The position numbers and the translations under genes are program-made. Under the pieces are notes generated by a model, which was not told where the DNA came from, ran no database searches, and saw only the letters and a list, made by a program, of their open reading frames with translations. Shown piece after piece: positions 1 through 9,153 of a stretch of 64,000 nucleotides of DNA; position 1 is the stretch's first letter; every line of letters begins with the position of its first letter. The stretch spans positions 233,929 through 297,928 of the forward strand of contig NZ_JAUOPC010000008.1 of assembly GCF_030546805.1 (NCBI RefSeq). The letters run 5' to 3'. The stretch is from Cyclobacterium sp. 1_MG-2023. Lineage in GTDB: Bacteria > Bacteroidota > Bacteroidia > Cytophagales > Cyclobacteriaceae.

Positions 1-1
1 A

Positions 2-121
2 AGGTTACTAGGTAATCTAATGAAGAGCGACAAACCATTCCAACATGCTTCTCCAACCACAAAGGCTGGATTTCATAAATTTATAGAGGCATGGGTGCTT
101 TCAGCAGCTGGTAAACCATAG
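2..121 (+). CDS. C-terminal end of an unidentified protein (partial at window edge)
   Basis: Frame 2 is open from the first bases of the window and ends at a TAG at 119-121, giving 39 residues that finish with AWVLSAAGKP. The composition looks like a folded C-terminus rather than random translation, and no stop interrupts it. The start lies outside the window, so the family cannot be named. The sulfatase downstream is on the other strand, so the two genes are convergent with about 150 bases between their stop codons. Confidence 0.5.
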   Translation, partial: RLLGNLMKSDKPFQHASPTTKAGFHKFIEAWVLSAAGKP

Positions 122-269
122 CTTACCTGCAATGGGAATTAACTTGGTATTAATGCTTTCATTTGGCAAAAGGTTTAGGGGAGTAATTTTTCGTTTAAAT
201 CATGAAAGCCCTAGACCCTTACCTTGGATACCATTTAATTGAAAAGGTGAGGGCAACTTAAACCTAAAC

Positions 270-1775
270 TCACTCATTCCCCTTCAACAAAAATCGCTTT
301 TGATTCCTTTTAAACTCTCCGGGCTTATTGTGGTTGGCTTTTTGCTCATTGTATTTTGGCAAGCCTTCCCATTCCGGACCTTCTGTTTTAACCTCTTCCA
401 GCAGGGCAAGCATTTCATTTTTCATTTCTTCCAGTTTTTCGGGTTCGGCAGCTGCCAAATCCATTTGTTGGCCGGCATCACTACTTACATTGTACAATTC
501 AAAAAACTCGGGTTGAATCCTTTTTATAAAAGCCATGTCTATATCCGATACCCCATGGGTTCTTGGTACTTTATCATTGGACCTGCCTATTAACATATAA
601 TCCCCCTTCCGCATGGCAAATTCCGGTGAACTTCGGTAAAAATACCATAGCATGGGTTTTTCCCTTTGAATGGCCCCACCTTTCAACAAGGGTAGCAAAT
701 TTATCCCATCATATTTCCTGTCCTTAGGAATGGCCACTTCGCACAATTCACCTATGGTAGGCAGTAAATCCTGAAACCATATGGGCGTGTCAATTTCCCT
801 ATTCCCGGGAAAAGCACCGGGATAGGTGAAAATCCCGGGAACCTTGATACCCCCATCATATACCTCCCCTTTCAATCCGCGAAGTTCGCCTTGAGAACCT
901 ATCCGATAGGGGCCGTTATCCGAGGCAAAGAAGACCATTGTATTATTATCCAATCCTCTTGATTTTAAGGCTTGCAAAATCCTACCGGCGGCCAAATCCA
1001 TGTTTTCAATATTGGCGAAATATTCAGCGGTTTTCTTGTCATAGTCTGGGTAATTGGCGATTAAATTATCAGGTGAAGCAACCTTAGCATGAGGCTCATG
1101 GAAAGCCACATAGAGGAAGAAAGGCTGTTCTTTTTGATAATTTTGCTCAAACCAAAGGTCTACTTCATCTGCTACCAATTGACAAGAATACCCCTTCTGC
1201 TCTCCTATTGGGTTTCCATTTCTAATAAAGTTGACAGGATTGAGATGAGAAGGCTGGGCATTGTTTTCCGTACCAAGTGAATAATCAAAGCCCTGCTGGT
1301 TTGGTTGTGGCTGATTGAGTTCCTTATCTTGAGGAAGAACGCTCAAATGCCATTTACCAAAATGAGCAGTCTGATATCCCGCAGGTTTGAGTAGTTCCGC
1401 AATTGTTCTTTCATTGTCCGGAAGGTGCATTACAGACCCAGGAGGCCTGTAGCTATACATGCCCGCCCGTGCCGGAATCCTGCCTGTCAAAAGTCCAACC
1501 CTTGAAGGGGAACAGTTGGGAGCGCCGGCATAGCAATTGGTGAATTTCACCCCTTTAGATGCCAAAGCATCCAAGTTTGGAGTGTTGGCTACTCCACCGT
1601 ATCCCTGAAGATCCGCATAGCCCATATCATCTGCAAGGATGACCACCACATTTGGGCGTGTACCCCCATTCTCGCCCTTTGTTACCTTATAGTTTTGGGA
1701 CCAATTATTTTGAGCATTCACCGCCTGGTTCAGTCCAAATAAGAGGAAAAGTAAGCAGCATAGATTTTTTGGCAT
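270..1775 (-). CDS. Secreted type I sulfatase (S1, formylglycine-dependent)
   Basis: Predicted arylsulfatase-type enzyme removing sulfate esters, probably from a polysaccharide, in the periplasm or outside the cell. A signal peptide covers about the first 22 residues and ends in VNAQ. The early metal-binding motif ILADDMGYAD is present, and Cys88 sits in NCSPSR, the C-x-P-S-R signature whose Cys is converted to formylglycine; the second half has the usual SDNGPYR region. The length (501 aa) is normal for S1 sulfatases. The ATG at 1775 is preferred because it places the basic n-region directly before the hydrophobic core; another ATG at 1793 would add six residues. It is transcribed away from the DUF5916 gene. 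The substrate cannot be read from the sequence, and no sulfatase-maturing enzyme gene is nearby. Confidence 0.88.
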   Translation of the reverse strand: MPKNLCCLLFLLFGLNQAVNAQNNWSQNYKVTKGENGGTRPNVVVILADDMGYADLQGYGGVANTPNLDALASKGVKFTNCYAGAPNCSPSRVGLLTGRIPARAGMYSYRPPGSVMHLPDNERTIAELLKPAGYQTAHFGKWHLSVLPQDKELNQPQPNQQGFDYSLGTENNAQPSHLNPVNFIRNGNPIGEQKGYSCQLVADEVDLWFEQNYQKEQPFFLYVAFHEPHAKVASPDNLIANYPDYDKKTAEYFANIENMDLAAGRILQALKSRGLDNNTMVFFASDNGPYRIGSQGELRGLKGEVYDGGIKVPGIFTYPGAFPGNREIDTPIWFQDLLPTIGELCEVAIPKDRKYDGINLLPLLKGGAIQREKPMLWYFYRSSPEFAMRKGDYMLIGRSNDKVPRTHGVSDIDMAFIKRIQPEFFELYNVSSDAGQQMDLAAAEPEKLEEMKNEMLALLEEVKTEGPEWEGLPKYNEQKANHNKPGEFKRNQKRFLLKGNE

Positions 1776-1966
1776 TTTTATAACGATTAACATGCTATTG
1801 ATAGGGTTTATATTTATCCTTTATAGGATTAGAATGTAAGAACAACTAATTATCGTTGAATATTTCCGTAAAATCAACTAGAGCTTTAACTATTAACACA
1901 ATTCTCAGCCCTTCCATATAATAACTTCTGACAAGTCCTAAATATTCACGTATTTCATACATATAA

Positions 1967-4165
1967 ATGAATATATCTGGAATAAAATATTTTTATGGGT
2001 TCTTTTTTTGTTTTTTTATGCTGTCTGGCCTTTATGCCCAACAGCCTAGAGACATTACGGCCTATCGTTTGGCGGAAAAGGAACAAATCAGCCTCGATGG
2101 AAGGTTGGATGAATCTTTTTGGTCAAAAGTCAACGCAGCAACGGCATTCCGCCAGCAGGAACCACTGGAAGGGCAACTTGCCACCGAGCAAACCTCTGTA
2201 CAAATCGCATTTGACGAAAATAACCTTTACATAGGGGCAAGGTTTTATGACAGCGATCCGGATGGTATCAAAGCCTTTCAGAAAAGGCGAGATGCGGTTC
2301 TTGATACGGATGATACCTTTGCTTTTATTCTGGACACCTACAATGACCAACGTTCAGCCTTTTATTTCGAAATCAATCCCCATGGCCTTATGGGAGACGG
2401 CATTTTAAGAACAGGCCAAGGTGCTGAGGTCAATAGGGACTGGAATGGGATTTGGAGAGTATGGGTGGCCCGTGATGACAAAGGATGGTCTGCCGAAATT
2501 CGCATACCCTTTATGACCTTAAATTTTGATCCCAAAAATGATACTTGGGGTATAAATTTTCTTAGAACCATTCGCAGGAAAAATGAAATCACCCTTTGGG
2601 AAGGCTATAAAAGAAATCAAGGAATCGAAAGACCTCAGGATGCAGGAAAACTTCGGGGCCTGTCAAACATTAATCAGGGTATTGGATTAGAAGCTATACC
2701 CTATGCCATTACCTCTCAATCAAGGGTAAGAAATGATCCTGAGAAATCAATGGAAAAGCAAACCACCTTTAATGCAGGTGGTGAATTAAATTATAACATT
2801 ACCCCCAATTTAAAAGCAGGAATCACAATCAACACTGATTTTGCCGAAGCAGAAGTAGATGACAGGCAGGTTAACCTTACAAGGTTTCCCATAGTATTAC
2901 CGGAGAGAAGGGATTTTTTCCTTCAAGGGGCTAATGTGTTTGTATTCGCCCCCTCCAGTAACCCCAACCCCTATTTCAGTCGAAGGATAGGATTACAAGA
3001 GGGCCGGGCAATACCTATAAAACATGGCGCCAGACTTATTGGCCGCATAAAAAATACAGATATCGGTTTTATCCAGACGAGAACGGGGGAATCAGGTGAG
3101 CTCCCAGGAGAAAACTTTACAGTAGGAAGAGTCCTTCAAAACATTTCTGCTGAAAGTACCATCGGAGCCATTTATACCCGTAGAGACACAGATGGAGACA
3201 GTATTCCGGTGAGAGAAACCTTAGGCGCAGACCTTAATCTAAGTACTTCCAAATTTTTGGGCAATAAAAACTTCCAATTTCAGGCTTTCTTTGTAGGCCA
3301 TAGCCCAACATCTTTTAATGACAGCAGCAGTAATATGGACCGATCTGTCAGAGGGTTCAGGTTTAATTTCCCCAACCAACCTTGGGAGGCCCATGTCTCC
3401 TATCGCGAGTTTGGCGTCAATTACAATCCAGCTGTTGGATTTGTTCCAAGAATTGGTTTCAGAAGGCTTCAACCGACAGTCACTTACAGCCCTTTAATGA
3501 AAAGGAGCTCCATTTTGAGAGAATTAAGTTGGGAATATGATTTTGAATACCTGATGCTGATGGATTGGCAACCGGCCACTGTAAACCATGCTATCAGAGC
3601 ATTGGGCCTACGTTTTGAAACAGGCGATTTTATCAATTTCTCTTTCTTGCACAACTATGAATTTTTGGATTTCACTTTTGATATTTTGCGGGATGGAATA
3701 TTCTTAATTCCTGAGGGTACCTACCAAAATAGGGGATATTCCATAGAAGCTTCCTCTGCTCCATTTAGAAAAATCGGCGGTACAGCCACACTTACCAATA
3801 TAGGTTTTTGGACAGGAAGACAAGTACAACTGGATGCAGATGTGTTCATTAGACCTTTTACCGGACTTAACATGACTGCAACGTATAGCTATAGTAATGT
3901 CAATTTGGAACAAGGAGATTTTAAAACCCACCTTTTAAGGTTAAACAGCAGTTATGATTTTTCCCCTTGGGTTTCGGTAAATTTCAATATTCAATACGAT
4001 AATCTCACTGAAAGACTGGGTACTAACAGCCGGTTTATCTGGGTGATTGATCCCGGCAACACATTTTTCATTGTCCATAACCACAACTGGCAAAGGTTTA
4101 CAGACCGATTCAATGTCATGGAAACTCAATCCATTATGAAACTTGCTTATACTTTAAGGTTTTAA
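1967..4165 (+). CDS. DUF5916 outer-membrane protein with N-terminal CBM9-like domain
   Basis: A 732-aa exported protein. It has a signal peptide ending LYAQQ at about residue 26, then a family 9 carbohydrate-binding-like domain (about 30-230, with the typical DGRLDESFW and NNLYIGARFYD blocks). After that comes a long DUF5916 region rich in alternating hydrophobic strands, ending in an aromatic TLRF, as outer-membrane beta-barrels do. The molecular function of the family is not established; members often lie near peptidases, sulfatases or glycan enzymes. A fragmentary second copy of its C-terminal part lies at 7025-7336. The sulfatase is divergent from it. A role in binding or uptake of a polymer at the outer membrane is inference only. 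Confidence 0.85.
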   Translation: MNISGIKYFYGFFFCFFMLSGLYAQQPRDITAYRLAEKEQISLDGRLDESFWSKVNAATAFRQQEPLEGQLATEQTSVQIAFDENNLYIGARFYDSDPDGIKAFQKRRDAVLDTDDTFAFILDTYNDQRSAFYFEINPHGLMGDGILRTGQGAEVNRDWNGIWRVWVARDDKGWSAEIRIPFMTLNFDPKNDTWGINFLRTIRRKNEITLWEGYKRNQGIERPQDAGKLRGLSNINQGIGLEAIPYAITSQSRVRNDPEKSMEKQTTFNAGGELNYNITPNLKAGITINTDFAEAEVDDRQVNLTRFPIVLPERRDFFLQGANVFVFAPSSNPNPYFSRRIGLQEGRAIPIKHGARLIGRIKNTDIGFIQTRTGESGELPGENFTVGRVLQNISAESTIGAIYTRRDTDGDSIPVRETLGADLNLSTSKFLGNKNFQFQAFFVGHSPTSFNDSSSNMDRSVRGFRFNFPNQPWEAHVSYREFGVNYNPAVGFVPRIGFRRLQPTVTYSPLMKRSSILRELSWEYDFEYLMLMDWQPATVNHAIRALGLRFETGDFINFSFLHNYEFLDFTFDILRDGIFLIPEGTYQNRGYSIEASSAPFRKIGGTATLTNIGFWTGRQVQLDADVFIRPFTGLNMTATYSYSNVNLEQGDFKTHLLRLNSSYDFSPWVSVNFNIQYDNLTERLGTNSRFIWVIDPGNTFFIVHNHNWQRFTDRFNVMETQSIMKLAYTLRF

Positions 4166-4404
4166 ACTTGTGATTAGGCTTTATGTTTCGACGATAAAAG
4201 TAAGTAATTTCTTAATAAGTGGTTCTTATTTTCAATTCCTAAAGAGTATACTAAACCTACACAATAAGTCGGGACTCAAAATAAAAAGCAGGTTTTTAAA
4301 TAATTTTCATTAATTTAATTGTTCTGTACCATATGGTAGCTGAATTCGATGCCATAATATTTCAAGTACAGCGCTTTTACCCAAACCCACTAAGCAATCA
4401 CCTC

Positions 4405-5667
4405 ATGAAAATTAAATCCTATCTGCTATTGCCTATAGTATTGCTTGCCTTTGCCTGCAAAAACAATACAGAGAAAAAAAACATCGCCGAAGAAATAAAA
4501 ATACTGGTTCCGGAAGGGGTTACCTTCAATAAAGCAACCTTGAAAAGAATGGGGGCCAGTGGTGACAATTGGTGTATTACCTGGACCGCTGATGGTTCGC
4601 AAGTGGTTTCAATGTGTGATGGCAACTGGCTGGATCAAAAAAATTACGCATCACAAATCCACAACCACCTTTACAGAATAAAAGGAGGCCCGGAAAACTT
4701 TGAAAGGGAAGATCTTCCTAATTACCCTGAATTCAGTGGCAAGGAAGGCAGCTGGTTTGGCTATGGCATAGTGGCTGTAAATGGCACTATTTATTCAGCA
4801 GTATCTAAAACTCCGGGAGTCGCTTGGTCAGGGCCCTTTACTGGCGTAAAACTTTTGAAGTCAACTGACAATGGGGAATCCTGGTCCCGTGTAGACAGGG
4901 AAGGAAATGAACTTGCACTTACTGCAATGGACAGCATGAGAAATGTAGTCAATAAACAGGAGATGTTTTCTCTAAAGGAGCATGGACTTCCACATCAAAC
5001 GCAGGAAGCCTACCCTTTTTCCTTTTTCGATTTTGTGCAAAACGGGCAAGACAACTCTGCTGCCAAGGATGAATACGTATATATTTATTCCCCGGAAGGA
5101 GCCGCTGCCCATCAACTGAACCTAGCGAGAGTTTCCCATGACAAAATTGGCATTCGAAGTGAATGGGATTATTTCACCAAATATGACGAAAACAATAATC
5201 CTCAGTGGTCAAAGAACATTGAAGATAGAGGTCAAGTACATGTTTTCCCTGAAAAAAGCAGTAAAAACCATTATTTTGGTTGGTATTCTTGGTTGCCTTC
5301 TGTTGTTTGGAATGAAGGACTCGGGCTTTACATCATGGTCAATGGCGGCACCTATGGCGGTCATGGCATGAGCAATTCGGATGAAGATTATTACCACAGT
5401 TGGATGCATACCGAAACGGGTAGTTTGGGTTTTTGGTACTCAGAAAATGCTTATGGCCCATGGACGCAGTTTTATTATACGGATTACTGGACCGTGGATG
5501 ACTCCAACAACAGGACTTACCAACCAAAGCTATCCCCAAAATGGATCAGTGAAGACGGTAAAAAAATGAACCTTATTTGGTCAGATGCCATGAAAAACGA
5601 GGAAGGAAAATCTCACTCAATCAACTATATATGGAATCAAATGGAGATAGAAATTAAGGTGAAATAA
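4405..5667 (+). CDS. Lipoprotein, DUF4185-like beta-propeller (putative glycan-active)
   Basis: A 420-aa lipoprotein. The leader MKIKSYLLLPIVLLAFAC ends in a lipobox with Cys at about residue 18, which fixes the start at 4405 rather than at the ATG 72 bases upstream. The mature part has repeated WxxTW, DGNW and STDNGESWSR elements and a final SPKWISEDGKKMNLIWSDA stretch, like five-bladed propellers of the DUF4185 and GH43/GH117-like groups that score patient-record-like Asp-box repeats. I do not see a decisive catalytic signature, so hydrolase activity is uncertain. Its leader closely resembles that of the next gene, which suggests shared ancestry of the leaders or a local duplication. Confidence 0.7.
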   Translation: MKIKSYLLLPIVLLAFACKNNTEKKNIAEEIKILVPEGVTFNKATLKRMGASGDNWCITWTADGSQVVSMCDGNWLDQKNYASQIHNHLYRIKGGPENFEREDLPNYPEFSGKEGSWFGYGIVAVNGTIYSAVSKTPGVAWSGPFTGVKLLKSTDNGESWSRVDREGNELALTAMDSMRNVVNKQEMFSLKEHGLPHQTQEAYPFSFFDFVQNGQDNSAAKDEYVYIYSPEGAAAHQLNLARVSHDKIGIRSEWDYFTKYDENNNPQWSKNIEDRGQVHVFPEKSSKNHYFGWYSWLPSVVWNEGLGLYIMVNGGTYGGHGMSNSDEDYYHSWMHTETGSLGFWYSENAYGPWTQFYYTDYWTVDDSNNRTYQPKLSPKWISEDGKKMNLIWSDAMKNEEGKSHSINYIWNQMEIEIKVK

Positions 5668-5825
5668 AGCCTTACACGAAATAAGCATCAGCCATTCAAT
5701 AACCGGGTATAAATTAATCTCAGATATTTAAATATAAATTAATTATGTTCGGGTTGGTTGGCAAACCTACTGTTTCCAAATAAATAAAACGATACTTTTA
5801 ACGCCAGTCCTATAGTAATCCTAAT

Positions 5826-6983
5826 ATGAAATATATACCCAATCTCCTATTGCCTATTCTTTTGCTCGCTTTTGCTTGTAACAATGACACTGGTGAAAAA
5901 TCTGATAATGATGTAACAGATGATCCTTTAGAACTAGTAGTTTCCGCGGAGAAAATATTTCACTTAAATGATTCGACAGCACCTACATCAACTTGTTTTC
6001 AATTTGTTCCTGAATTGAACAATTATTTAATGTTAAATGAATTCACAAATGAGATCATTTTTTATGATTATGATAATGGTTCTATTGTGAATAAAATTCA
6101 CTTCCCAGCACAAGGTCCAAATGGGATTGGGAAAAAAGGTTTAAGTTTCTATTTCGCGAACAAAGATTCAATATTTATATCAAATTCTTGGCAGAACAAA
6201 GTATTTTTATTCGATGAAAAGGGGACTTACAAAAATTCCTATCTCCTAGAAAGAGAAGGGATAGAGGAAGGATTTATGACTGGGAAGGATAATTTAATGT
6301 TTCTCATGAATGGTACTCTTTATATCCCAGCTGGAAGAACGGGCGCACTTCTTGACGACAATACAGCGCTTAATAATTTCTATAAATTAGATTTAACCAC
6401 AGGGGATTTTTCAAAAGATTACAATAGGCCTGACATCTACAACAAGGGGAACTGGGGAGCAAATTGCATGATGGAACTTAGTTATTCAACAATCAACCGT
6501 AAGGATAATTTTATTATTCGTTCAATTCCGGTCGATGCTGACATTTACGTTTATCAAAATGATCAACTTGTTGAAAAGCATCAAATAAAAAGTAAATATT
6601 TCGATGAGGTTCCGCCTATGTCCTTGAACAGAGATAAGGAAATGGACTGGAAAAAATCGGTGGTCTACGATTATTCAACCTCCCACTATTTCAATATCAT
6701 TTATGATGAATACAGAGATGTCTACTATAGACTTACCCTACTTGGAAACACGATAGATGAAATAAACAATCCAGAAATCCAATACGACCAGGAATTTACC
6801 ATCATGGTATTGGATAACAAGTTTAAAGTATTAGGAGAAACAAAATTTCAAAGAAACAAATACTTGGTTTATAATACTTTTGTAAACGAAAATGGGCTTC
6901 ATATCCAATTGAATCCAAAAAACTATACCAATGAGAACCAAATGGAATTTGAGGTACTTTCTTTTAACCAAAATTTGTTATAA
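5826..6983 (+). CDS. DUF4221-like lipoprotein
   Basis: A 385-aa lipoprotein with a leader ending LLLAFAC (Cys at about residue 18). The body has propeller-like repeats such as NYLMLNEFTNEIIFYDY, ISNSWQNKVFLFDEKG and a C-terminal VLDNKFKVLGE segment, the pattern of the Bacteroidota DUF4221/6-bladed propeller lipoproteins of unknown function. The preceding gene, 158 bases upstream and on the same strand, has a nearly identical leader. The region is more AT-rich than the genes before it. There is no evidence for an enzyme activity. Confidence 0.7.
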   Translation: MKYIPNLLLPILLLAFACNNDTGEKSDNDVTDDPLELVVSAEKIFHLNDSTAPTSTCFQFVPELNNYLMLNEFTNEIIFYDYDNGSIVNKIHFPAQGPNGIGKKGLSFYFANKDSIFISNSWQNKVFLFDEKGTYKNSYLLEREGIEEGFMTGKDNLMFLMNGTLYIPAGRTGALLDDNTALNNFYKLDLTTGDFSKDYNRPDIYNKGNWGANCMMELSYSTINRKDNFIIRSIPVDADIYVYQNDQLVEKHQIKSKYFDEVPPMSLNRDKEMDWKKSVVYDYSTSHYFNIIYDEYRDVYYRLTLLGNTIDEINNPEIQYDQEFTIMVLDNKFKVLGETKFQRNKYLVYNTFVNENGLHIQLNPKNYTNENQMEFEVLSFNQNLL

Positions 6984-7024
6984 ATACCATTAAATCTTTC
7001 ACTTTCAGGTAGCAGGTAAATAAT

Positions 7025-7336
7025 AAGCTTAAGAAAACCAAGGTGCTCGAGTTGGATTATGATTTATCGTTCAAAAATTTCCCCACATGATACACCCCTC
7101 TTTCCCAACCTTATTGTTATCACAGGCTTTTTGGATTTCACTTTTGATATTTTACAGGATGGAAAATCCTTAATTCGGCAATTTGGAACAAGGAGATTTA
7201 AAAACCCATTTAAGGTTAAACAGCCCGGCAACACTTTTTTATCGTCCCCAACCACAACTAACAATGGTTTACAGACCGGTTTAACGTAATGGAAATTCAA
7301 ACGATTGTAAAACGGGCCTATATCTCAAGGTTTTAA
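7025..7336 (+). pseudogene. Decayed partial copy of the DUF5916 gene
   Basis: This stretch matches three separate pieces of the intact DUF5916 gene (1967-4165): the block translating FLDFTFDIL (copy about 7127-7175, original about 3666-3710), the block beginning caatttggaacaaggagat (7181-7199 versus 3901-3919), and the C-terminal block from the Pro-Gly-Asn-Thr codons to the stop (about 7223-7336 versus 4053-4165). Segments present in the intact gene are deleted between them and the reading frame shifts, so no full-length product is possible. It marks an old duplication followed by internal deletions. Confidence 0.85.
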
Positions 7337-7602
7337 GCTTACCAAACTAGAATTGATCAAACCTGAAACCTGCCCGAGCATATGAAGAAAATAGGCCTCA
7401 TATGGGACAAAATGATTCTTTCTTTCAGATTTCCTATTCAAAAAGTTTCAGAATTTAGGCATCAAAATTGGTAGAAGGATGGTATTGAAAAGGCTTAGAA
7501 AATAGGTAAGCCCTTTCGAAGGTTAATCCGAAACATCATAAAAATCGCCAAAGTGTTGGCTCGCGTAATCTAGATGCCATATTTTAAATTAAACGAAACT
7601 TG

Positions 7603-8343
7603 ATGATCGTAAATAAATCCATAGTAGGGCTTCATATAATTCTCCATGAGTCACATGGCCTGTTGGCCGGTAAAATTGCTAACGAAATTAAAGAAGTATA
7701 TAGACCCATTTATTGGTTTGAAACCCTAATAGCCATTAGTGAGCATGATGACAGGCAACTTGACTTAAATGAAAAAGAGTACCTTTCTGATCTTGGCGTA
7801 CCCATGGATTTTACTGAAGAAAGTTATCGAGTGGATGAAGTTATGGAAAGGATGCAGCGTATTTTGAGAACTTCGGGTAATAAATCTCAATGGATAAAGT
7901 TATTGATCTCCTACCATTTAGAATTTATTTATGGTCCGCTCAAAAATAAGAGCAAAAGAATTTTAGCATTTTTTCAACAGCAAGCGTCGGAACGGAAAAC
8001 AATACTCAAGCATTTTGGCCTCACTAATGCAAAAGCGAAGGGATATTATGAATTTTTGCGCTTTTGTGACCGATTATCTCTAATCCTATGCAAGGATGAA
8101 ACCCCAGCCTTGGAGCGGCAGCTGGAAATAAACACCTCAATTGACGGAAAAACATTTTTTATAAAGCAAACAGAAGATGAACGATTGATTATAAGCCCAT
8201 GGATTTTTAAGAAAGAGAAGTTTGAGTTATCGGTCGAGGAAAGGCTTTTAAAGGATACACAGTTTAGCTCTTTAGAAAATTTTAAGGAATCTCTTTTGCA
8301 GACAATGCCGCAATCAAAAAAATGGATCCTTGCTAAAGAATAA
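7603..8343 (+). CDS. DUF3891 family protein
   Basis: A 246-aa soluble protein without a signal peptide. The N-terminal HESHGLLAGKIANEI and the downstream SEHDDRQLD pattern (conserved His and Asp) match DUF3891, a family of unknown function with an all-helical core. An in-frame TTG at 7600 directly precedes the ATG at 7603; the ATG is taken as the start because TTG starts are rare here. It stands alone, and the next gene is convergent with 12 bases between the stops. The conserved His/Asp residues could suggest a metal site, as in HD-type proteins, but this is speculation. Confidence 0.75.
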   Translation: MIVNKSIVGLHIILHESHGLLAGKIANEIKEVYRPIYWFETLIAISEHDDRQLDLNEKEYLSDLGVPMDFTEESYRVDEVMERMQRILRTSGNKSQWIKLLISYHLEFIYGPLKNKSKRILAFFQQQASERKTILKHFGLTNAKAKGYYEFLRFCDRLSLILCKDETPALERQLEINTSIDGKTFFIKQTEDERLIISPWIFKKEKFELSVEERLLKDTQFSSLENFKESLLQTMPQSKKWILAKE

Positions 8344-8355
8344 TCAATTGAACGA

Positions 8356-9018
8356 TTACCTACTTTCGCTTTCAGGCAAAGTTAAATTCGTCACTTTTTC
8401 CTCCGGATACTTTTCAGGATCGTAAAGTACAATCCGATCCAAAAAATGATGAGCAGATCTCGCTGATATCTCTAATGTGTAGGTACCTTTTCTATTGATG
8501 CGCACATAAATTTCATGTGGATCGTTGTCACTGGTTTTGGTACGCCATGTCCAATCTGTAGTGCCGTGACTATAAACCTTAAACCATCCTTCTTTACCGG
8601 CACCTTCAGGACAATCATCCTTACATATTCCGTGAGGCCTTACTATATGATTTTCTTTTTTACCGAAAAAGTCTGAGGCACCAACCACCCTAAGCCAAGT
8701 GTCATTATTATCCGTTGAAGAGTTTCCCTTCCCTACCTTAGAATGCCAAATGATTTTATAGAGCCCAGGGTTATTGATTTCAATAGGATACTTTAGTGTC
8801 TTATTCCCGGGATCTTTGAAGTGCTCAGTTGTGGAATACAAGTAATGGATCGTACCTCCTTCTATATTCACACTTTCTCGAAACCAATCCCCTACACCTT
8901 CTACCGACTCAACCTCTATAATCAGCAGGGAATTCTTTTCATTAAACGTAACCTGCGCTGTTGCCTGAAAACCAATCAGGTAAATAAAGAAAAGAAGCTT
9001 CCTTGGCATATTTCTCAT
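8356..9018 (-). CDS. Secreted carbohydrate-binding-like single-domain protein
   Basis: A 220-aa exported protein with a signal peptide ending GFQATAQV (about residue 22). The rest is one beta-rich domain: an early IEVESVEG, a central NNPGLYKIIWHSKVGKG, NDTWLRV, WTWRTKTSDNDPHEIYVRI, and a final HHFLDRIVLYD. This is the pattern of GH115-C-terminal-like and CBM35-like sugar-binding modules, which end in DRIvL. Three Cys and many Asp/Asn residues suggest a calcium-supported fold. It lies downstream of the GH127 gene on the same strand with 135 bases between, so it may belong to the pectin block. No catalytic domain is attached. Confidence 0.6.
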   Translation of the reverse strand: MRNMPRKLLFFIYLIGFQATAQVTFNEKNSLLIIEVESVEGVGDWFRESVNIEGGTIHYLYSTTEHFKDPGNKTLKYPIEINNPGLYKIIWHSKVGKGNSSTDNNDTWLRVVGASDFFGKKENHIVRPHGICKDDCPEGAGKEGWFKVYSHGTTDWTWRTKTSDNDPHEIYVRINRKGTYTLEISARSAHHFLDRIVLYDPEKYPEEKVTNLTLPESESR

Positions 9019-9153
9019 AAGACATTCTAAATATAAATTAATCTAGATTTCAATATAATCAATTCTGTCAATAATATAACTTTTACATGACAAGGATACA
9101 CTCGATCCCTATTTACCGACCCTTCCATATTACCCTTACTAAAATTAGGAAGA

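Noticed and set aside
7059..7289. Open frame of 76 aa as a functional small protein
   Set aside because: It is part of the decayed DUF5916 copy; alignment to the intact gene shows frame changes and deletions.
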